From Planctomycetaceae bacterium (lineage in GTDB: Bacteria > Planctomycetota > SZUA-567): a stretch of 33,433 bases of DNA. Location: NCBI GenBank assembly GCA_021203245.1, contig JAJQBO010000091.1, positions 1 through 33,433 on the forward strand, in the 5' to 3' direction. The notes beneath the pieces were generated by a model, which searched no databases, was not told where the DNA came from, and saw only the letters and a list, made by a program, of their open reading frames with translations. How positions within the stretch are numbered: position 1 is the stretch's first letter; each line of letters starts with the position of its first letter. A program made the translations under genes and the position numbers. This document shows, in pieces, positions 10,652-18,509 of this stretch.

Positions 10652-12473
10652 CGGCGCACCCAAACTGCGGCTGAGCGGCGTCTCCGCCAACGTCAACGGC
10701 CGACAGGTGCTGGACTGCGTCGATTTGGTCATCGAGCCGGGGGAAATCCACGGCCTCGTCAACCGCCAGCACGACGAACGCAGCATGCTCTGCAAGGCCA
10801 TAACCGGCGAACTGCCCATCCAGGCCGGGCGCATCCTGCTTTCGGGGACAGATATCACCAACGCCAGCCAGGGCGAACTGCTCGCCCGCGGGGTCGAGTA
10901 CACCGGCGGCCAGCCCATGCTGCAGGAGGCGATGACCGTTGCCGAAAACCTCGCCCTGGGCGGCGAGTGGAGCGCCGGCGGGATTTTCACTCGCCGTTCC
11001 CTGAATCACGAAATCCAGGCCTGGCTCGACGCCGAAGGCTTTGCGCTGGACGCCTGCAAGCGCGTGTCGAACCTGCCGTATTCCGATTTCACCTATATCG
11101 AGATATTGAACCGCCTGCGGCGCAAACCGAGCCTCTTGGTCATCGACGAATCGCTGGACCGTCTCTCCGAGCAGCGCCGCGGCGAAATTCTGGCCGCCTT
11201 CCGCCGCAACACCCGCGAACGGGGCATGTCCGTCCTCTGGACCGCCAACGAAGTGGAATACCTGCTGCTGCAGGCCGACCGGATCAGCGTCATGCGGGAA
11301 AACCAGATCATCCTCACCGACAAGGTCGCCAACCTGAATCAGCTCTACATCATCCGTCTCTGCTATGATCAGCTTTCCAACAGCGACGTCGTCTCCCGGC
11401 CCGAATTCTACGAACTCATGCACTTCATCGACGCCGCCCTCAGCGACGTGCCGACCTGCGTGCTGGTGATGGACCCGGACCGCCGGGTGCGCTTCTGCAA
11501 CCACGCGGCGCAGCGGCTGTTCTCGCTCGAGGGCGAAAAAGTCACCAACAAGTCGCTCCTTGAGGTTTTGGGCGGCAACAACCTCCGGCTCCATGAAGTC
11601 ATCATGAACGCCGCCGCCGAGTGCGAGGACTTCAACGCCCGCGGCATCGTCTGCAACGAATTCGACCGCCGCAAGATCGCCGACGTCAAGCTGCGCGTCA
11701 TCCGCGACCGCCACCAGGCGGTGGGCCATCTTCTCAGTATCGACGACGTCTCGGATGCCGAGCACATCCGCCAGCGCGCCATGGTGTCGGAGAATTTGAA
11801 AAACATCGGCCTGCTCGCCGCCGGCGTCGCGCACGAGGTCAACAATCCGCTGGAGATCATGACCAATCTCATCAGCTACCTGCGTCTCACCAACAGGGAG
11901 CCGCAGACGGTGGAATTGTTGGGCAAAATCGAGGCCGAAGCCGAACGCATCCAGCGCATCGTCGACAACCTCGTCCTTTTCTCCGGCCGCCGAGATCGGC
12001 CGGTCGACACCATGGACATCCGCCTGCTTATCGGCGAGACCCTCGACCTTCTCGGCTTCCATGTCCGCGACATGAATATCGAGTTCAGCTTCAGGGCGAC
12101 CGACAAGCCGCTGCTCATCAACGCCGACCACAACGAGATGCGCCAGGTGTTTCTCAATCTTCTGCGCAATTCCATCGAGGCCTTGAAGGAGCGGGGCGGC
12201 CATATCCGCATCGCCGCCGAAGAGGTGCGGGAGTTCGATCAGACCAAGGTCCGCATCACCATGGAGGACGACGGCCCCGGCATCAGGCTCGAGCATGTGG
12301 AAGACGTCTTTCTGCCGTTTGTCTCCGACAAGCTTGGCGACGGACCCAACCAGGGACTGGGTCTGTCCATCGTCTACAATCTGGTGCGCGAGCACGGCGG
12401 CATCATCACCGTCGCCAACCTGCCCCATGCCGGCTGCCGGTTCGTCCTCGAATTCCCCACCGCGCCGGTGTGA
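10641..12473 (+). CDS. Soluble histidine kinase with an N-terminal pseudo-ABC-ATPase (RbsA-like) domain
   Basis: The protein has 610 residues and no membrane segment. Residues 1-~235 align by eye with the first half of the RbsA-type ATPase encoded downstream (H-x-LV...ML-K-T-G at 37-56, MTVAENLAL, SLLVIDES, QADRISVM). The nucleotide machinery is lost: the P-loop GGNGAGKST is NRQHDERSM (41-49, Lys to Arg47), the signature motif is LPYSDFTYI (145-153), and the H-loop His is Ala202. Walker B Asp-Glu (169-170) remains. A PAS-like region (~255-370, VLVMDPDRRVRFCNHAAQRLF) follows. Then come HisKA with His398 in AHEVNNPL and HATPase_c (N-box Asn506/Asn510, DDGPGI 543-548, GLGLSIV 572-578). These kinase motifs look intact. 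The partner is the regulator overlapping its start. I infer cytosolic sensing of importer state or sugar. Confidence 0.92.
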   Translation: MDSNGAPKLRLSGVSANVNGRQVLDCVDLVIEPGEIHGLVNRQHDERSMLCKAITGELPIQAGRILLSGTDITNASQGELLARGVEYTGGQPMLQEAMTVAENLALGGEWSAGGIFTRRSLNHEIQAWLDAEGFALDACKRVSNLPYSDFTYIEILNRLRRKPSLLVIDESLDRLSEQRRGEILAAFRRNTRERGMSVLWTANEVEYLLLQADRISVMRENQIILTDKVANLNQLYIIRLCYDQLSNSDVVSRPEFYELMHFIDAALSDVPTCVLVMDPDRRVRFCNHAAQRLFSLEGEKVTNKSLLEVLGGNNLRLHEVIMNAAAECEDFNARGIVCNEFDRRKIADVKLRVIRDRHQAVGHLLSIDDVSDAEHIRQRAMVSENLKNIGLLAAGVAHEVNNPLEIMTNLISYLRLTNREPQTVELLGKIEAEAERIQRIVDNLVLFSGRRDRPVDTMDIRLLIGETLDLLGFHVRDMNIEFSFRATDKPLLINADHNEMRQVFLNLLRNSIEALKERGGHIRIAAEEVREFDQTKVRITMEDDGPGIRLEHVEDVFLPFVSDKLGDGPNQGLGLSIVYNLVREHGGIITVANLPHAGCRFVLEFPTAPV

Positions 12474-12480
12474 TCATCCG

Positions 12481-12528
12481 CTGTGAACTTCTTGCACACT
12501 GTGGTAACAGTGTGAAATAAATTCACAG
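12481..12528 (+). promoter_or_regulatory. Nested dyad, candidate upstream activator site for the sigma-54 regulator
   Basis: CACACTGT-GGTA-ACAGTGTG (12495-12514) is a perfect 8-bp inverted repeat. It is enclosed by CTGTGAA (12481-12487) and TTCACAG (12522-12528). Its centre lies about 110-140 bp upstream of the predicted sigma-54 start point, the usual distance for enhancer sites. No T-run follows, so it is a poor terminator for the kinase gene, although mRNA-level effects are possible. Confidence 0.55.
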
Positions 12529-12616
12529 TCCTCCCGTTGTCCGCGACTGTGCCGCCAGGCGCGGCGGTCCTGCCGTTTCTCGACTTGGATGAATCCGGAA
12601 AAAAAGTGCCGGCGTT

Positions 12617-12632
12617 TGGCAAGGCTGTTGCA
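12617..12632 (+). promoter_or_regulatory. Sigma-54 (-24/-12) promoter of the sugar operon
   Basis: TGGCAAGGCTGTTGCA matches the consensus TGGCACR-N4-TTGCW at all core positions except one (A for C at the sixth base), with correct spacing between the GG and GC elements. It lies ~145 bp before the first operon gene and immediately downstream of the genes for a sigma-54 activator and its kinase. Transcription would start near 12643. Confidence 0.75.
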
Positions 12633-12775
12633 TTCATTCCCGATGTGCGCACATCCGTCTACCTTGTTGCGAACCGGCTCTCCCTCCGGACCTCGATTCC
12701 ACCCGGATCGCGGCCCGACGCGGACACCACCCCGGGTCGCCTTCCATCGCCATCGGCTACGTGAAAGGACGTGTT

Positions 12776-13588
12776 ATGAAAGTCGGGTTTATGACCAACG
12801 CCTGGGGAACCATTTACGGCGGGGGCGGCGGCGTCACCTCCATTGTGGATTCCTACTATATCTCCACCGGTCCGGAGACGACCGCCTTCCCCGCTATCGC
12901 GGCGGCCGGGTTCGAATATGTCGAACTGTTCGAAGGCAACCTTATCGCCTACGAAGGCAGGATGAACCAGCTTGCCGACCTGCTGGCCGCCAACAACCTG
13001 CACCTCCTGGGCGTCTATACCGGCCTCAACTTCATCTTCGAAGACGCGTTGGCCGAAGAATTGGCCAAGGTGAAACGCGTCCTCGGCCTGGCCCGCGAGG
13101 CGGGTGCGAAGCACCTCTGCGTCGGCGGCGGCGCCGTGCGCCACGACGGCATCCGCGAAGGCGACTACAAGCTGGTGGCGAGCGGCCTGGACGCTGTCAA
13201 AAAAATGGCCGACGACTTCGGCATCATCGCCAGCATCCATCCCCACATGGGGAGCGCGGTGCAGTCGCCGGAGCAGTTGGACAAGGTCATGGCCATGACC
13301 GGCATAGACATTTGCCCGGACTGCGGCCATGTCCTGCTGGGCGGCGGCGATCCGCTGGCGGTGGTGAAAAAATACCTCGACCGCATCAAATACATTCATC
13401 TGAAGGACGTCAGGGACGGCGCGGCCTATCCTCCCGGGTACGGGGAGATCGATTTCGACGCTATTCTTTCCGTCCTCAAGGCGACCGGCCGCCACATCGA
13501 CTACACGGTCGAAATAGACGGCTATCCCGGCACGCCGGAGGACGGCGCCGCCAAGGCCTACGGCTATCTGCAGGACAAAATCGCCTGA
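12776..13588 (+). CDS. TIM-barrel sugar phosphate isomerase/epimerase-family protein (AP_endonuc_2-like)
   Basis: This 270-residue cytosolic TIM-barrel enzyme belongs to the xylose-isomerase-like superfamily. Acidic and His residues that normally bind a divalent metal are visible: YVELFEGN, SIHPHMG, DICPDCGHVLLGGGDP, YIHLKDV and YTVEIDGYPG. The ATG at 12776 is chosen because GAAAGGA lies upstream and the fold starts at KVGFMTNAWG; an in-frame start 15 bases earlier is possible. It is the first gene after the sigma-54 promoter. Members of this superfamily paired with Gfo/Idh dehydrogenases act as epimerases, isomerases, or lyases/hydratases on 3-keto sugars, as in the LgdB proteins of levoglucosan breakdown. 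The exact reaction is not determined. Confidence 0.88.
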   Translation: MKVGFMTNAWGTIYGGGGGVTSIVDSYYISTGPETTAFPAIAAAGFEYVELFEGNLIAYEGRMNQLADLLAANNLHLLGVYTGLNFIFEDALAEELAKVKRVLGLAREAGAKHLCVGGGAVRHDGIREGDYKLVASGLDAVKKMADDFGIIASIHPHMGSAVQSPEQLDKVMAMTGIDICPDCGHVLLGGGDPLAVVKKYLDRIKYIHLKDVRDGAAYPPGYGEIDFDAILSVLKATGRHIDYTVEIDGYPGTPEDGAAKAYGYLQDKIA

Positions 13589-13625
13589 CCCTTCCGTCAT
13601 CCATTTAAAAAACCAGGAGCTTTCC

Positions 13626-14699
13626 ATGTTCAAGAAAATCGCGTTCCTCGCCTGCCTGTCGCTTGTCGTCGCCATGACCGCCCCGGCCGAAGAAATGCAG
13701 ATCATGTCGACCGGCCCCAAGGGCGAGAAGGCCGCCAGCGCCGAAACGCTCACGCTCACCGACGCCGAAATCGCCACGGTACGCGAAGGCAACTACACCG
13801 CCGCCATCTGCTTCCACTATTCCGGCGACGACTGGTCCCGCGCCCAGCAGCAGGGCCTGCGCGACACCTTCGACAAGCTGGGCATCCGCATTCTCGCCGT
13901 CACCGACGCCAACTTCAAGGTTGAGCAGCAGGTGTCGGATATCGAAAGCGTCATGGCCCTGAACCCCGACATCCTCATCAGCATTCCCGTCGACCCCGTC
14001 TCCACCGCGCCGGCCTTCAAGCGCGCCGCCGAATTGGGCATGAAGATAATCTTCATGGACAACTGCCCCGACGATGTCGAGCACGGCAAGGATTATGTCT
14101 CCATCGTCTCCGCCGACAACTACGGCAACGGCGTCGTCGCCGCCGACATCATGGCGGAAGCCCTGGGCGGCAAGGGCAACATCGGCGTCATCTATCACGA
14201 CGCCAACTACTTCGTCACCAACCAGCGCGTCACCGCCTTTGAAAAGACCATCAAGGAAAAATATCCCGACATCACGATCATCGACCGCGGCGGCTTCGAC
14301 GATCCCAACAAGGTCGCCGACATCGCCGACGCCATGTTTGTCCGCTCGCCTGAACTCAACGGCATCTTCGCCAATTGGGACGTCCCGGCCGAGGCCGTCG
14401 TCTCCTCCGCCATCGCCATGGGCCGGGACGACATCGTCGTCACCACCATCGACCTCGGCGACAACATCGCCCGCATCATCGCCCAGGGCGGGCTTATCAA
14501 GGGTCTGGGCGCGCAACTGCCCTACGACCAGGGCCAGGCCGAAGCCACCCTCGCCGCCTACGCCCTTCTCGGCAAGGAATGCCCGCCCTACGTTGCCGTG
14601 CCCGCGCTCCCTGTGACCAAGGGCAACATCCTCGACGCGTATAAGCAGGTCTATCACAAGGACGCGCCGGACTGGCTCGTCGAGGCCGCGAGCAACTAA
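13626..14699 (+). CDS. Periplasmic sugar-binding protein of the ABC importer (RbsB/Peripla_BP_4-like)
   Basis: This 357-residue type I periplasmic binding protein delivers the substrate to the permease encoded downstream. A Sec signal peptide (MFKKIAFLACLSLVVAMTAPA, probable cleavage after A-P-A) precedes two Rossmann-like lobes. Family landmarks include GLRDTFDKLGI, QVSDIESVMALNPDILISIP, IIFMDN, SADNYGNGVVAADIMAEALGGKGNIGVI, and the hinge-proximal GIFANWDVPAEAVVSSA. Cys10 lies too close to the N-terminus to be a convincing lipobox. The start follows CCAGGAGC. About 40 residues between the signal peptide and the first strand are unusual for RbsB and may be a linker. The substrate cannot be read from sequence; the operon suggests a glycoside or anhydrosugar. 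Confidence 0.92.
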   Translation: MFKKIAFLACLSLVVAMTAPAEEMQIMSTGPKGEKAASAETLTLTDAEIATVREGNYTAAICFHYSGDDWSRAQQQGLRDTFDKLGIRILAVTDANFKVEQQVSDIESVMALNPDILISIPVDPVSTAPAFKRAAELGMKIIFMDNCPDDVEHGKDYVSIVSADNYGNGVVAADIMAEALGGKGNIGVIYHDANYFVTNQRVTAFEKTIKEKYPDITIIDRGGFDDPNKVADIADAMFVRSPELNGIFANWDVPAEAVVSSAIAMGRDDIVVTTIDLGDNIARIIAQGGLIKGLGAQLPYDQGQAEATLAAYALLGKECPPYVAVPALPVTKGNILDAYKQVYHKDAPDWLVEAASN

Positions 14700-14808
14700 C
14701 CCTTTTCGAAAAAAACGTATCAGTCGTAAACCGCGCATCACCTCCCGAACGACGCGCCTCGCGTGTTCGCCAGGGGAGATGCGCACCATTCTCCAGGAGA
14801 AAAGAACG

Positions 14809-15972
14809 ATGAAACAGTACCGCATCGGCATGATCGGCGCCGGCTTCATGGCCAAGGCCCATTCCCTCGCGTATGCGACAATGCCCATGTTTTTCTGGCC
14901 CGCGCCCGGCCTGCCCGTCCGCCATAAAATCGCCGACCTCACCGAAGCCACGGCCAAGGAAGCGGCGGCCCGGCTCGGCTTCGCCAACTACACCGCCAAC
15001 TGGAAGGACCTGATCGACGATCCGGAGATCGACATCATCGACATCGTCACCCCGAACGACTCGCACTGCGAAATAGCCGTCGCCGCCGCCAAGGCGGGCA
15101 AGCACATCTTCTGCGAAAAACCCATCTCCCGGACTCTCGAAGAGGCGAAAATGATGCGGGACGCCGTCAAGGCGGCGGGCGTCCGCAACATGCTGGCGTT
15201 CAACTACCGCCGCACCCCCGCCGTCGCCCTGGCCCACAAATTCATCCAGGAGGGCGCAATCGGCAAAATCCGCACCTTCCGCGGCACCTACCTGCAGGAC
15301 TGGTCCGCCTCGCCCGATTCGCCCCTGTCGTGGCGATTCCAGAAAAAGGTCTGCGGCTCGGGCGCGCTCGGCGACATCGGCACCCACGTGGTCGATATCG
15401 CCCGCTACCTGGTCGGCGACTTCGCCGAAGCGGCGGCGCGCCTGACCACCTATATCCCCGAGCGCCCGGTCCAGACCGGCGCCATCGACAATCTGGGCAC
15501 GGTCAAGGGCGGCGCGGACGCGCCCAAGGGCAAGGTGGACGTGGACGACGAGGCCGAATTCGCCATCCGCTTCGCCAACGGCGCCACCGGCTCCATCGAA
15601 GCCACCCGCAACGCCTGGGGCCGCAACAATTTCATCACCTTCGAAATCCACGGCGAAATCGGCTCCATCTATTTCAACTACGAACGCCGTGACGAACTCC
15701 AGGTCTGTTTCGCGTCCGACCCGGGCGACCGGCGCGGCTTCCGCACCATCTACACCGGTCCCGCCCATCCCTACGGCGACGGCCTCTGGCCCATTCCCGC
15801 CCTCGGCATCGGCTATAGCGAGACGAAGATCGTCGAGTGCTACGATTTCTTCAAGTCAATCGCCGAGGGCAAGGACCCGAGCCCGAACTTCGATGACGGT
15901 TACCAGATTGAACGCATCGGCGACGCCGTCTTCAGGTCGAACGACGCCGGCGGCAATTGGACCGTTATTTAA
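14809..15972 (+). CDS. Gfo/Idh/MocA-family dehydrogenase, levoglucosan-dehydrogenase-like
   Basis: This 387-residue NAD(P)-dependent oxidoreductase has an N-terminal Rossmann fold (GMIGAGFMAKAHSLAY), the family motif FCEKPIS, the C-terminal alpha/beta domain and the catalytic segment GDIGTHVVDIARYLVG with its Asp/His pair. From memory, the segments MPMFFWPAPGLPVR, LQDWSASPDSPLSWRFQKK and IYTGPAHPYGDGLWPIPALG closely resemble bacterial levoglucosan dehydrogenase (LgdA), which oxidises the C3 hydroxyl of 1,6-anhydroglucose. I infer oxidation of an anhydrosugar or related glycoside to the 3-keto form. The ATG at 14809 has AGGAGA eight bases upstream; an in-frame ATG 30 bases earlier lacks a comparable site. 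Family assignment is firm and substrate is moderate. Confidence 0.9.
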   Translation: MKQYRIGMIGAGFMAKAHSLAYATMPMFFWPAPGLPVRHKIADLTEATAKEAAARLGFANYTANWKDLIDDPEIDIIDIVTPNDSHCEIAVAAAKAGKHIFCEKPISRTLEEAKMMRDAVKAAGVRNMLAFNYRRTPAVALAHKFIQEGAIGKIRTFRGTYLQDWSASPDSPLSWRFQKKVCGSGALGDIGTHVVDIARYLVGDFAEAAARLTTYIPERPVQTGAIDNLGTVKGGADAPKGKVDVDDEAEFAIRFANGATGSIEATRNAWGRNNFITFEIHGEIGSIYFNYERRDELQVCFASDPGDRRGFRTIYTGPAHPYGDGLWPIPALGIGYSETKIVECYDFFKSIAEGKDPSPNFDDGYQIERIGDAVFRSNDAGGNWTVI

Positions 15973-15984
15973 GACCCACCCGAA

Positions 15985-16018
15985 GACGGACCGGCATGGC
16001 TCGGCCTGCCGGTCCGTC
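15985..16018 (+). other. Intercistronic hairpin between dehydrogenase and ATPase genes
   Basis: A perfect 12-bp stem (GACGGACCGGCA / TGCCGGTCCGTC) with a 10-nt loop fills the short gap before the ATPase gene. No T-run follows, so full termination is unlikely. It is well placed to stabilise the upstream mRNA or reduce read-through, giving more binding protein than ATPase, as is common in ABC operons. Confidence 0.6.
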
Positions 16019-16040
16019 CTCTCCACACAGGCGGGAAATC

Positions 16041-17537
16041 ATGAACGAACCAATTCTGACCATGACCGGCATCTGCAAGAGCTTCGGCGTGCCGGTGCTG
16101 AAGGACGCGCATTTCGATCTGCTGCCGGGCGAGGTCCACGCCCTGGTCGGCGGCAACGGCGCGGGCAAAAGTACCTTGATGAAAATCCTTACCGGCGTCT
16201 ATCGGCCCGATGCGGGGAGGATTGCCCTGGGCGGGAAAGAAGTCTCTTTCCAGTCCTACGAAGAAGCCAGCGCCGGCGGCGTCCGCATGATCTTCCAGGA
16301 ACTGTCCAACATCCCCACCATGACTGTGGCCGAAAACATTTTCCTGAACAGCGAGCCCAAGACCCGCCACGGCCTTATCGACAAAGAGCGCATGATCCGC
16401 AAAGCAAAGGCCCTGTTGGACGATCTGGAGGTGGACATCGATCCCCGTACCCGCATCGCGAGCCTTGGCGTCGGTTATTGCCAGATGGTGGAAATCGCCA
16501 AGGCCCTTTCACGCGAGGCGTCGGTGCTGGTTCTGGACGAGCCGACCGCGTCGCTATCCGATCCCGAGGTGGCGGTGCTGTTTGGCATTATCGAGCGGCT
16601 GAAGAAACGCGGCGTGTCGATGGTGTATATCTCGCACCGCATGAACGAGATCATGTCCATCGCCGACCGCATCACCATTCTCCGCGACGGCGCCAACGTC
16701 ATTACCCGGCCGTTGGCCGGCATGACCCTGAACGACATCATCTCCAACATGCTCGGCTTCACCGCCCAGTCCCACGGCCTCGAGTGGAAGCCCCGCACCA
16801 CCGTCTCCGCCGAGCCGATGCTCGAGGTCCGGGACCTAGTGGTGCCTGGCGCGGAGCCGATATCGTTTACCATAAACAAGGGCGAAATCGTCGGCCTGGC
16901 CGGGCTGCTCGGCAGCGGCCGGAGCGAGCTGGCGGAGGCTCTTTTCGGCATTGCGCCCGCATCGTCCGGAGCGATACTTGTCGACGGGAAAGAGGTCAGG
17001 ATTCGCACCGTCGCCAACGCCATCGAGGCCGGTATCGCCCTGGTGCCGGAGGACCGGCGGCGGCAGGGGCTGGTGCTCGACCACTCGGTGCGGGAAAACA
17101 TCATCACCCCGGTTCTGAAAAATCTCAGCGGCCGATTCCTCATCAGGCATCGCGAGGCCGACTCCCTGGTGGACCGGTTTATCCGGGAATTCAACGTCAA
17201 AACGGACGGGCGCGACAAGGTCGTGTCCCTCCTCTCCGGCGGCAACCAGCAAAAGGTGGTCATCTCCAAATGGCTGTCCATCCAACCCAAGGTGCTCGTG
17301 CTGGACGAACCGACCGCGGGCATCGACATCAACGCCAAGGGGGAGATTGTCGAAATCATCCGCACCTTCGCCGATGCGGGAAACGCGGTTTTGATGATCT
17401 CCTCGGAATTCATGGAAATGCTCGCCGTGTGCGACAGAATTTTGGTGATTTACAACGGACGTCTTACTGGGGACATTCCCCGCGACGCCATCTCGAGCGA
17501 GGAGGAATTGCAACATGCCATCCAAGTCACCCGGTAA
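16041..17537 (+). CDS. Sugar ABC importer ATP-binding protein (RbsA/MglA-type, two ABC domains)
   Basis: This 498-residue protein with tandem ABC domains powers import through the RbsC-type permease. The first domain has an intact Walker A (GGNGAGKST), Walker B (VLVLDEPTASLSD) and H-loop (YISHRMNE); its signature region reads LGVGYCQMVEIAKAL. The second domain has the usual carbohydrate-importer variant P-loop (GLLGSGRSE), a full signature (LSGGNQQKVVISKWL) and Walker B (VLVLDEPTAGIDINAKGE). Length is typical of CUT2 ATPases. The ATG at 16041 starts the conserved ILTMTGICKSFG. Its 3' end overlaps the permease start by 23 bases, indicating coupling. Its first half is the closest in-window relative of the kinase's degenerate ABC domain. 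Confidence 0.95.
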   Translation: MNEPILTMTGICKSFGVPVLKDAHFDLLPGEVHALVGGNGAGKSTLMKILTGVYRPDAGRIALGGKEVSFQSYEEASAGGVRMIFQELSNIPTMTVAENIFLNSEPKTRHGLIDKERMIRKAKALLDDLEVDIDPRTRIASLGVGYCQMVEIAKALSREASVLVLDEPTASLSDPEVAVLFGIIERLKKRGVSMVYISHRMNEIMSIADRITILRDGANVITRPLAGMTLNDIISNMLGFTAQSHGLEWKPRTTVSAEPMLEVRDLVVPGAEPISFTINKGEIVGLAGLLGSGRSELAEALFGIAPASSGAILVDGKEVRIRTVANAIEAGIALVPEDRRRQGLVLDHSVRENIITPVLKNLSGRFLIRHREADSLVDRFIREFNVKTDGRDKVVSLLSGGNQQKVVISKWLSIQPKVLVLDEPTAGIDINAKGEIVEIIRTFADAGNAVLMISSEFMEMLAVCDRILVIYNGRLTGDIPRDAISSEEELQHAIQVTR

Positions 17538-18492
17538 CGGCCTCGGCAAACCGGCGAGCTTTTTCGCCCGCCACAACGCCATCGTCTACCTGGCCTTTGT
17601 GCTGACCGTCATTCTCTTTTCCATCGTGCTGGGTCCAAAATTCCTTTCGCTGAACAATGTCCTCAACATCACCCGGCAAACCGCGATGATCTCCATCATG
17701 GCCGTGGGCATGACCTTTGTCATCGGCGCGGCCCAGATCGATCTCTCCATCGGCTCCATTACCGCCTTTTCCGCCCTGCTCGCGGCCATGCTCATCAACG
17801 CCACCGGCTCCATCGCCGTCGGAGTGGTCGGCGGCGTCGGCTTCGGCGCGGTGGTGGGCGCGGTCAACGGCTACCTCGTCACCTGGGCCGGCATCCCCGC
17901 TTTCCTTGTCACCCTCGGCACCATGTCGATTGTCCGGGGCGGCGCCATGTGGATTACCAATATGGCGGCGGTGCCGATTCAAAACAAAACCTTCAACTTC
18001 TACTTCGGCACCGGCGACCTGTTCCGCATTCCCATCCTGCTGTACTGGACCGTCTTGTTCGCGGTGCTGGGGTATTTCCTTCTTAACCATCTCCCCTTCG
18101 GCCGCAAAGTGCTGGCCACCGGCGGCAACGTCACCGCCGCCCGCTTCACCGGCATCAACACCGACGCCATCAAGGTCAAGGTCATGCTCATGTGCGGCGC
18201 GCTGGCGGGCATGGCGGGCGTCCTTTATGCCGGGCGCATGCAGGCCGGACGCTACACCTACGGCACCGGCGACGAGATGTCCGTCATCGCCGCCGTCATC
18301 CTGGGCGGCACCAGCATGGCGGGCGGCAACGGCACCATCGTCGGATCGATCATGGGGTTGCTCCTGATGGGCGTCATCAACAACGGCCTGGTTCTGGGCG
18401 GGCTCAGCGTGGCGCAGCAGTCCATCGTCAGGGGTGCGATCATCATCATCGCCACCGCCATCGGCAGCCGTTCCAACCAGCGCACCAAGTAA
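17515..18492 (+). CDS. Sugar ABC importer permease (RbsC/CUT2 family)
   Basis: This 325-residue integral membrane permease has multiple hydrophobic helices typical of BPD_transp_2 proteins. Conserved segments include SIMAVGMTFVIGAAQIDLSIGS, IPAFLVTLGTMSIVRGGAMW, RKVLATGGNVTAARFTGI and the C-terminal VILGGTSMAGGNGTIVGSIMG, which contains the ATPase-contacting loop. The start codon lies inside the ATPase gene with GGAGGA eight bases upstream. It would form a homodimer with one RbsA-type ATPase and receive substrate from the binding protein. It is also a plausible docking partner for the pseudo-ABC domain of the kinase. Confidence 0.95.
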   Translation: MPSKSPGNGLGKPASFFARHNAIVYLAFVLTVILFSIVLGPKFLSLNNVLNITRQTAMISIMAVGMTFVIGAAQIDLSIGSITAFSALLAAMLINATGSIAVGVVGGVGFGAVVGAVNGYLVTWAGIPAFLVTLGTMSIVRGGAMWITNMAAVPIQNKTFNFYFGTGDLFRIPILLYWTVLFAVLGYFLLNHLPFGRKVLATGGNVTAARFTGINTDAIKVKVMLMCGALAGMAGVLYAGRMQAGRYTYGTGDEMSVIAAVILGGTSMAGGNGTIVGSIMGLLLMGVINNGLVLGGLSVAQQSIVRGAIIIIATAIGSRSNQRTK

Positions 18493-18509
18493 CCGTCCAA
18501 GGAGATCCG

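Noticed and set aside
9326-12428. Very long antisense frames (554 and 607 codons) opposite the regulator and kinase genes
   Set aside because: They mirror GC-rich coding sequence on the other strand and carry no family motifs, while the plus-strand products are unmistakable.
12495-12514. Terminator of the kinase gene
   Set aside because: The hairpin is followed by AAATAAATT rather than a T-run, and its position relative to the sigma-54 promoter fits an activator site better.
13626-13660. Lipoprotein signal (LAC at residues 8-10) in the binding protein
   Set aside because: The Cys is only ten residues from the start, too short for a lipobox signal; a normal signal peptidase I site is present later.
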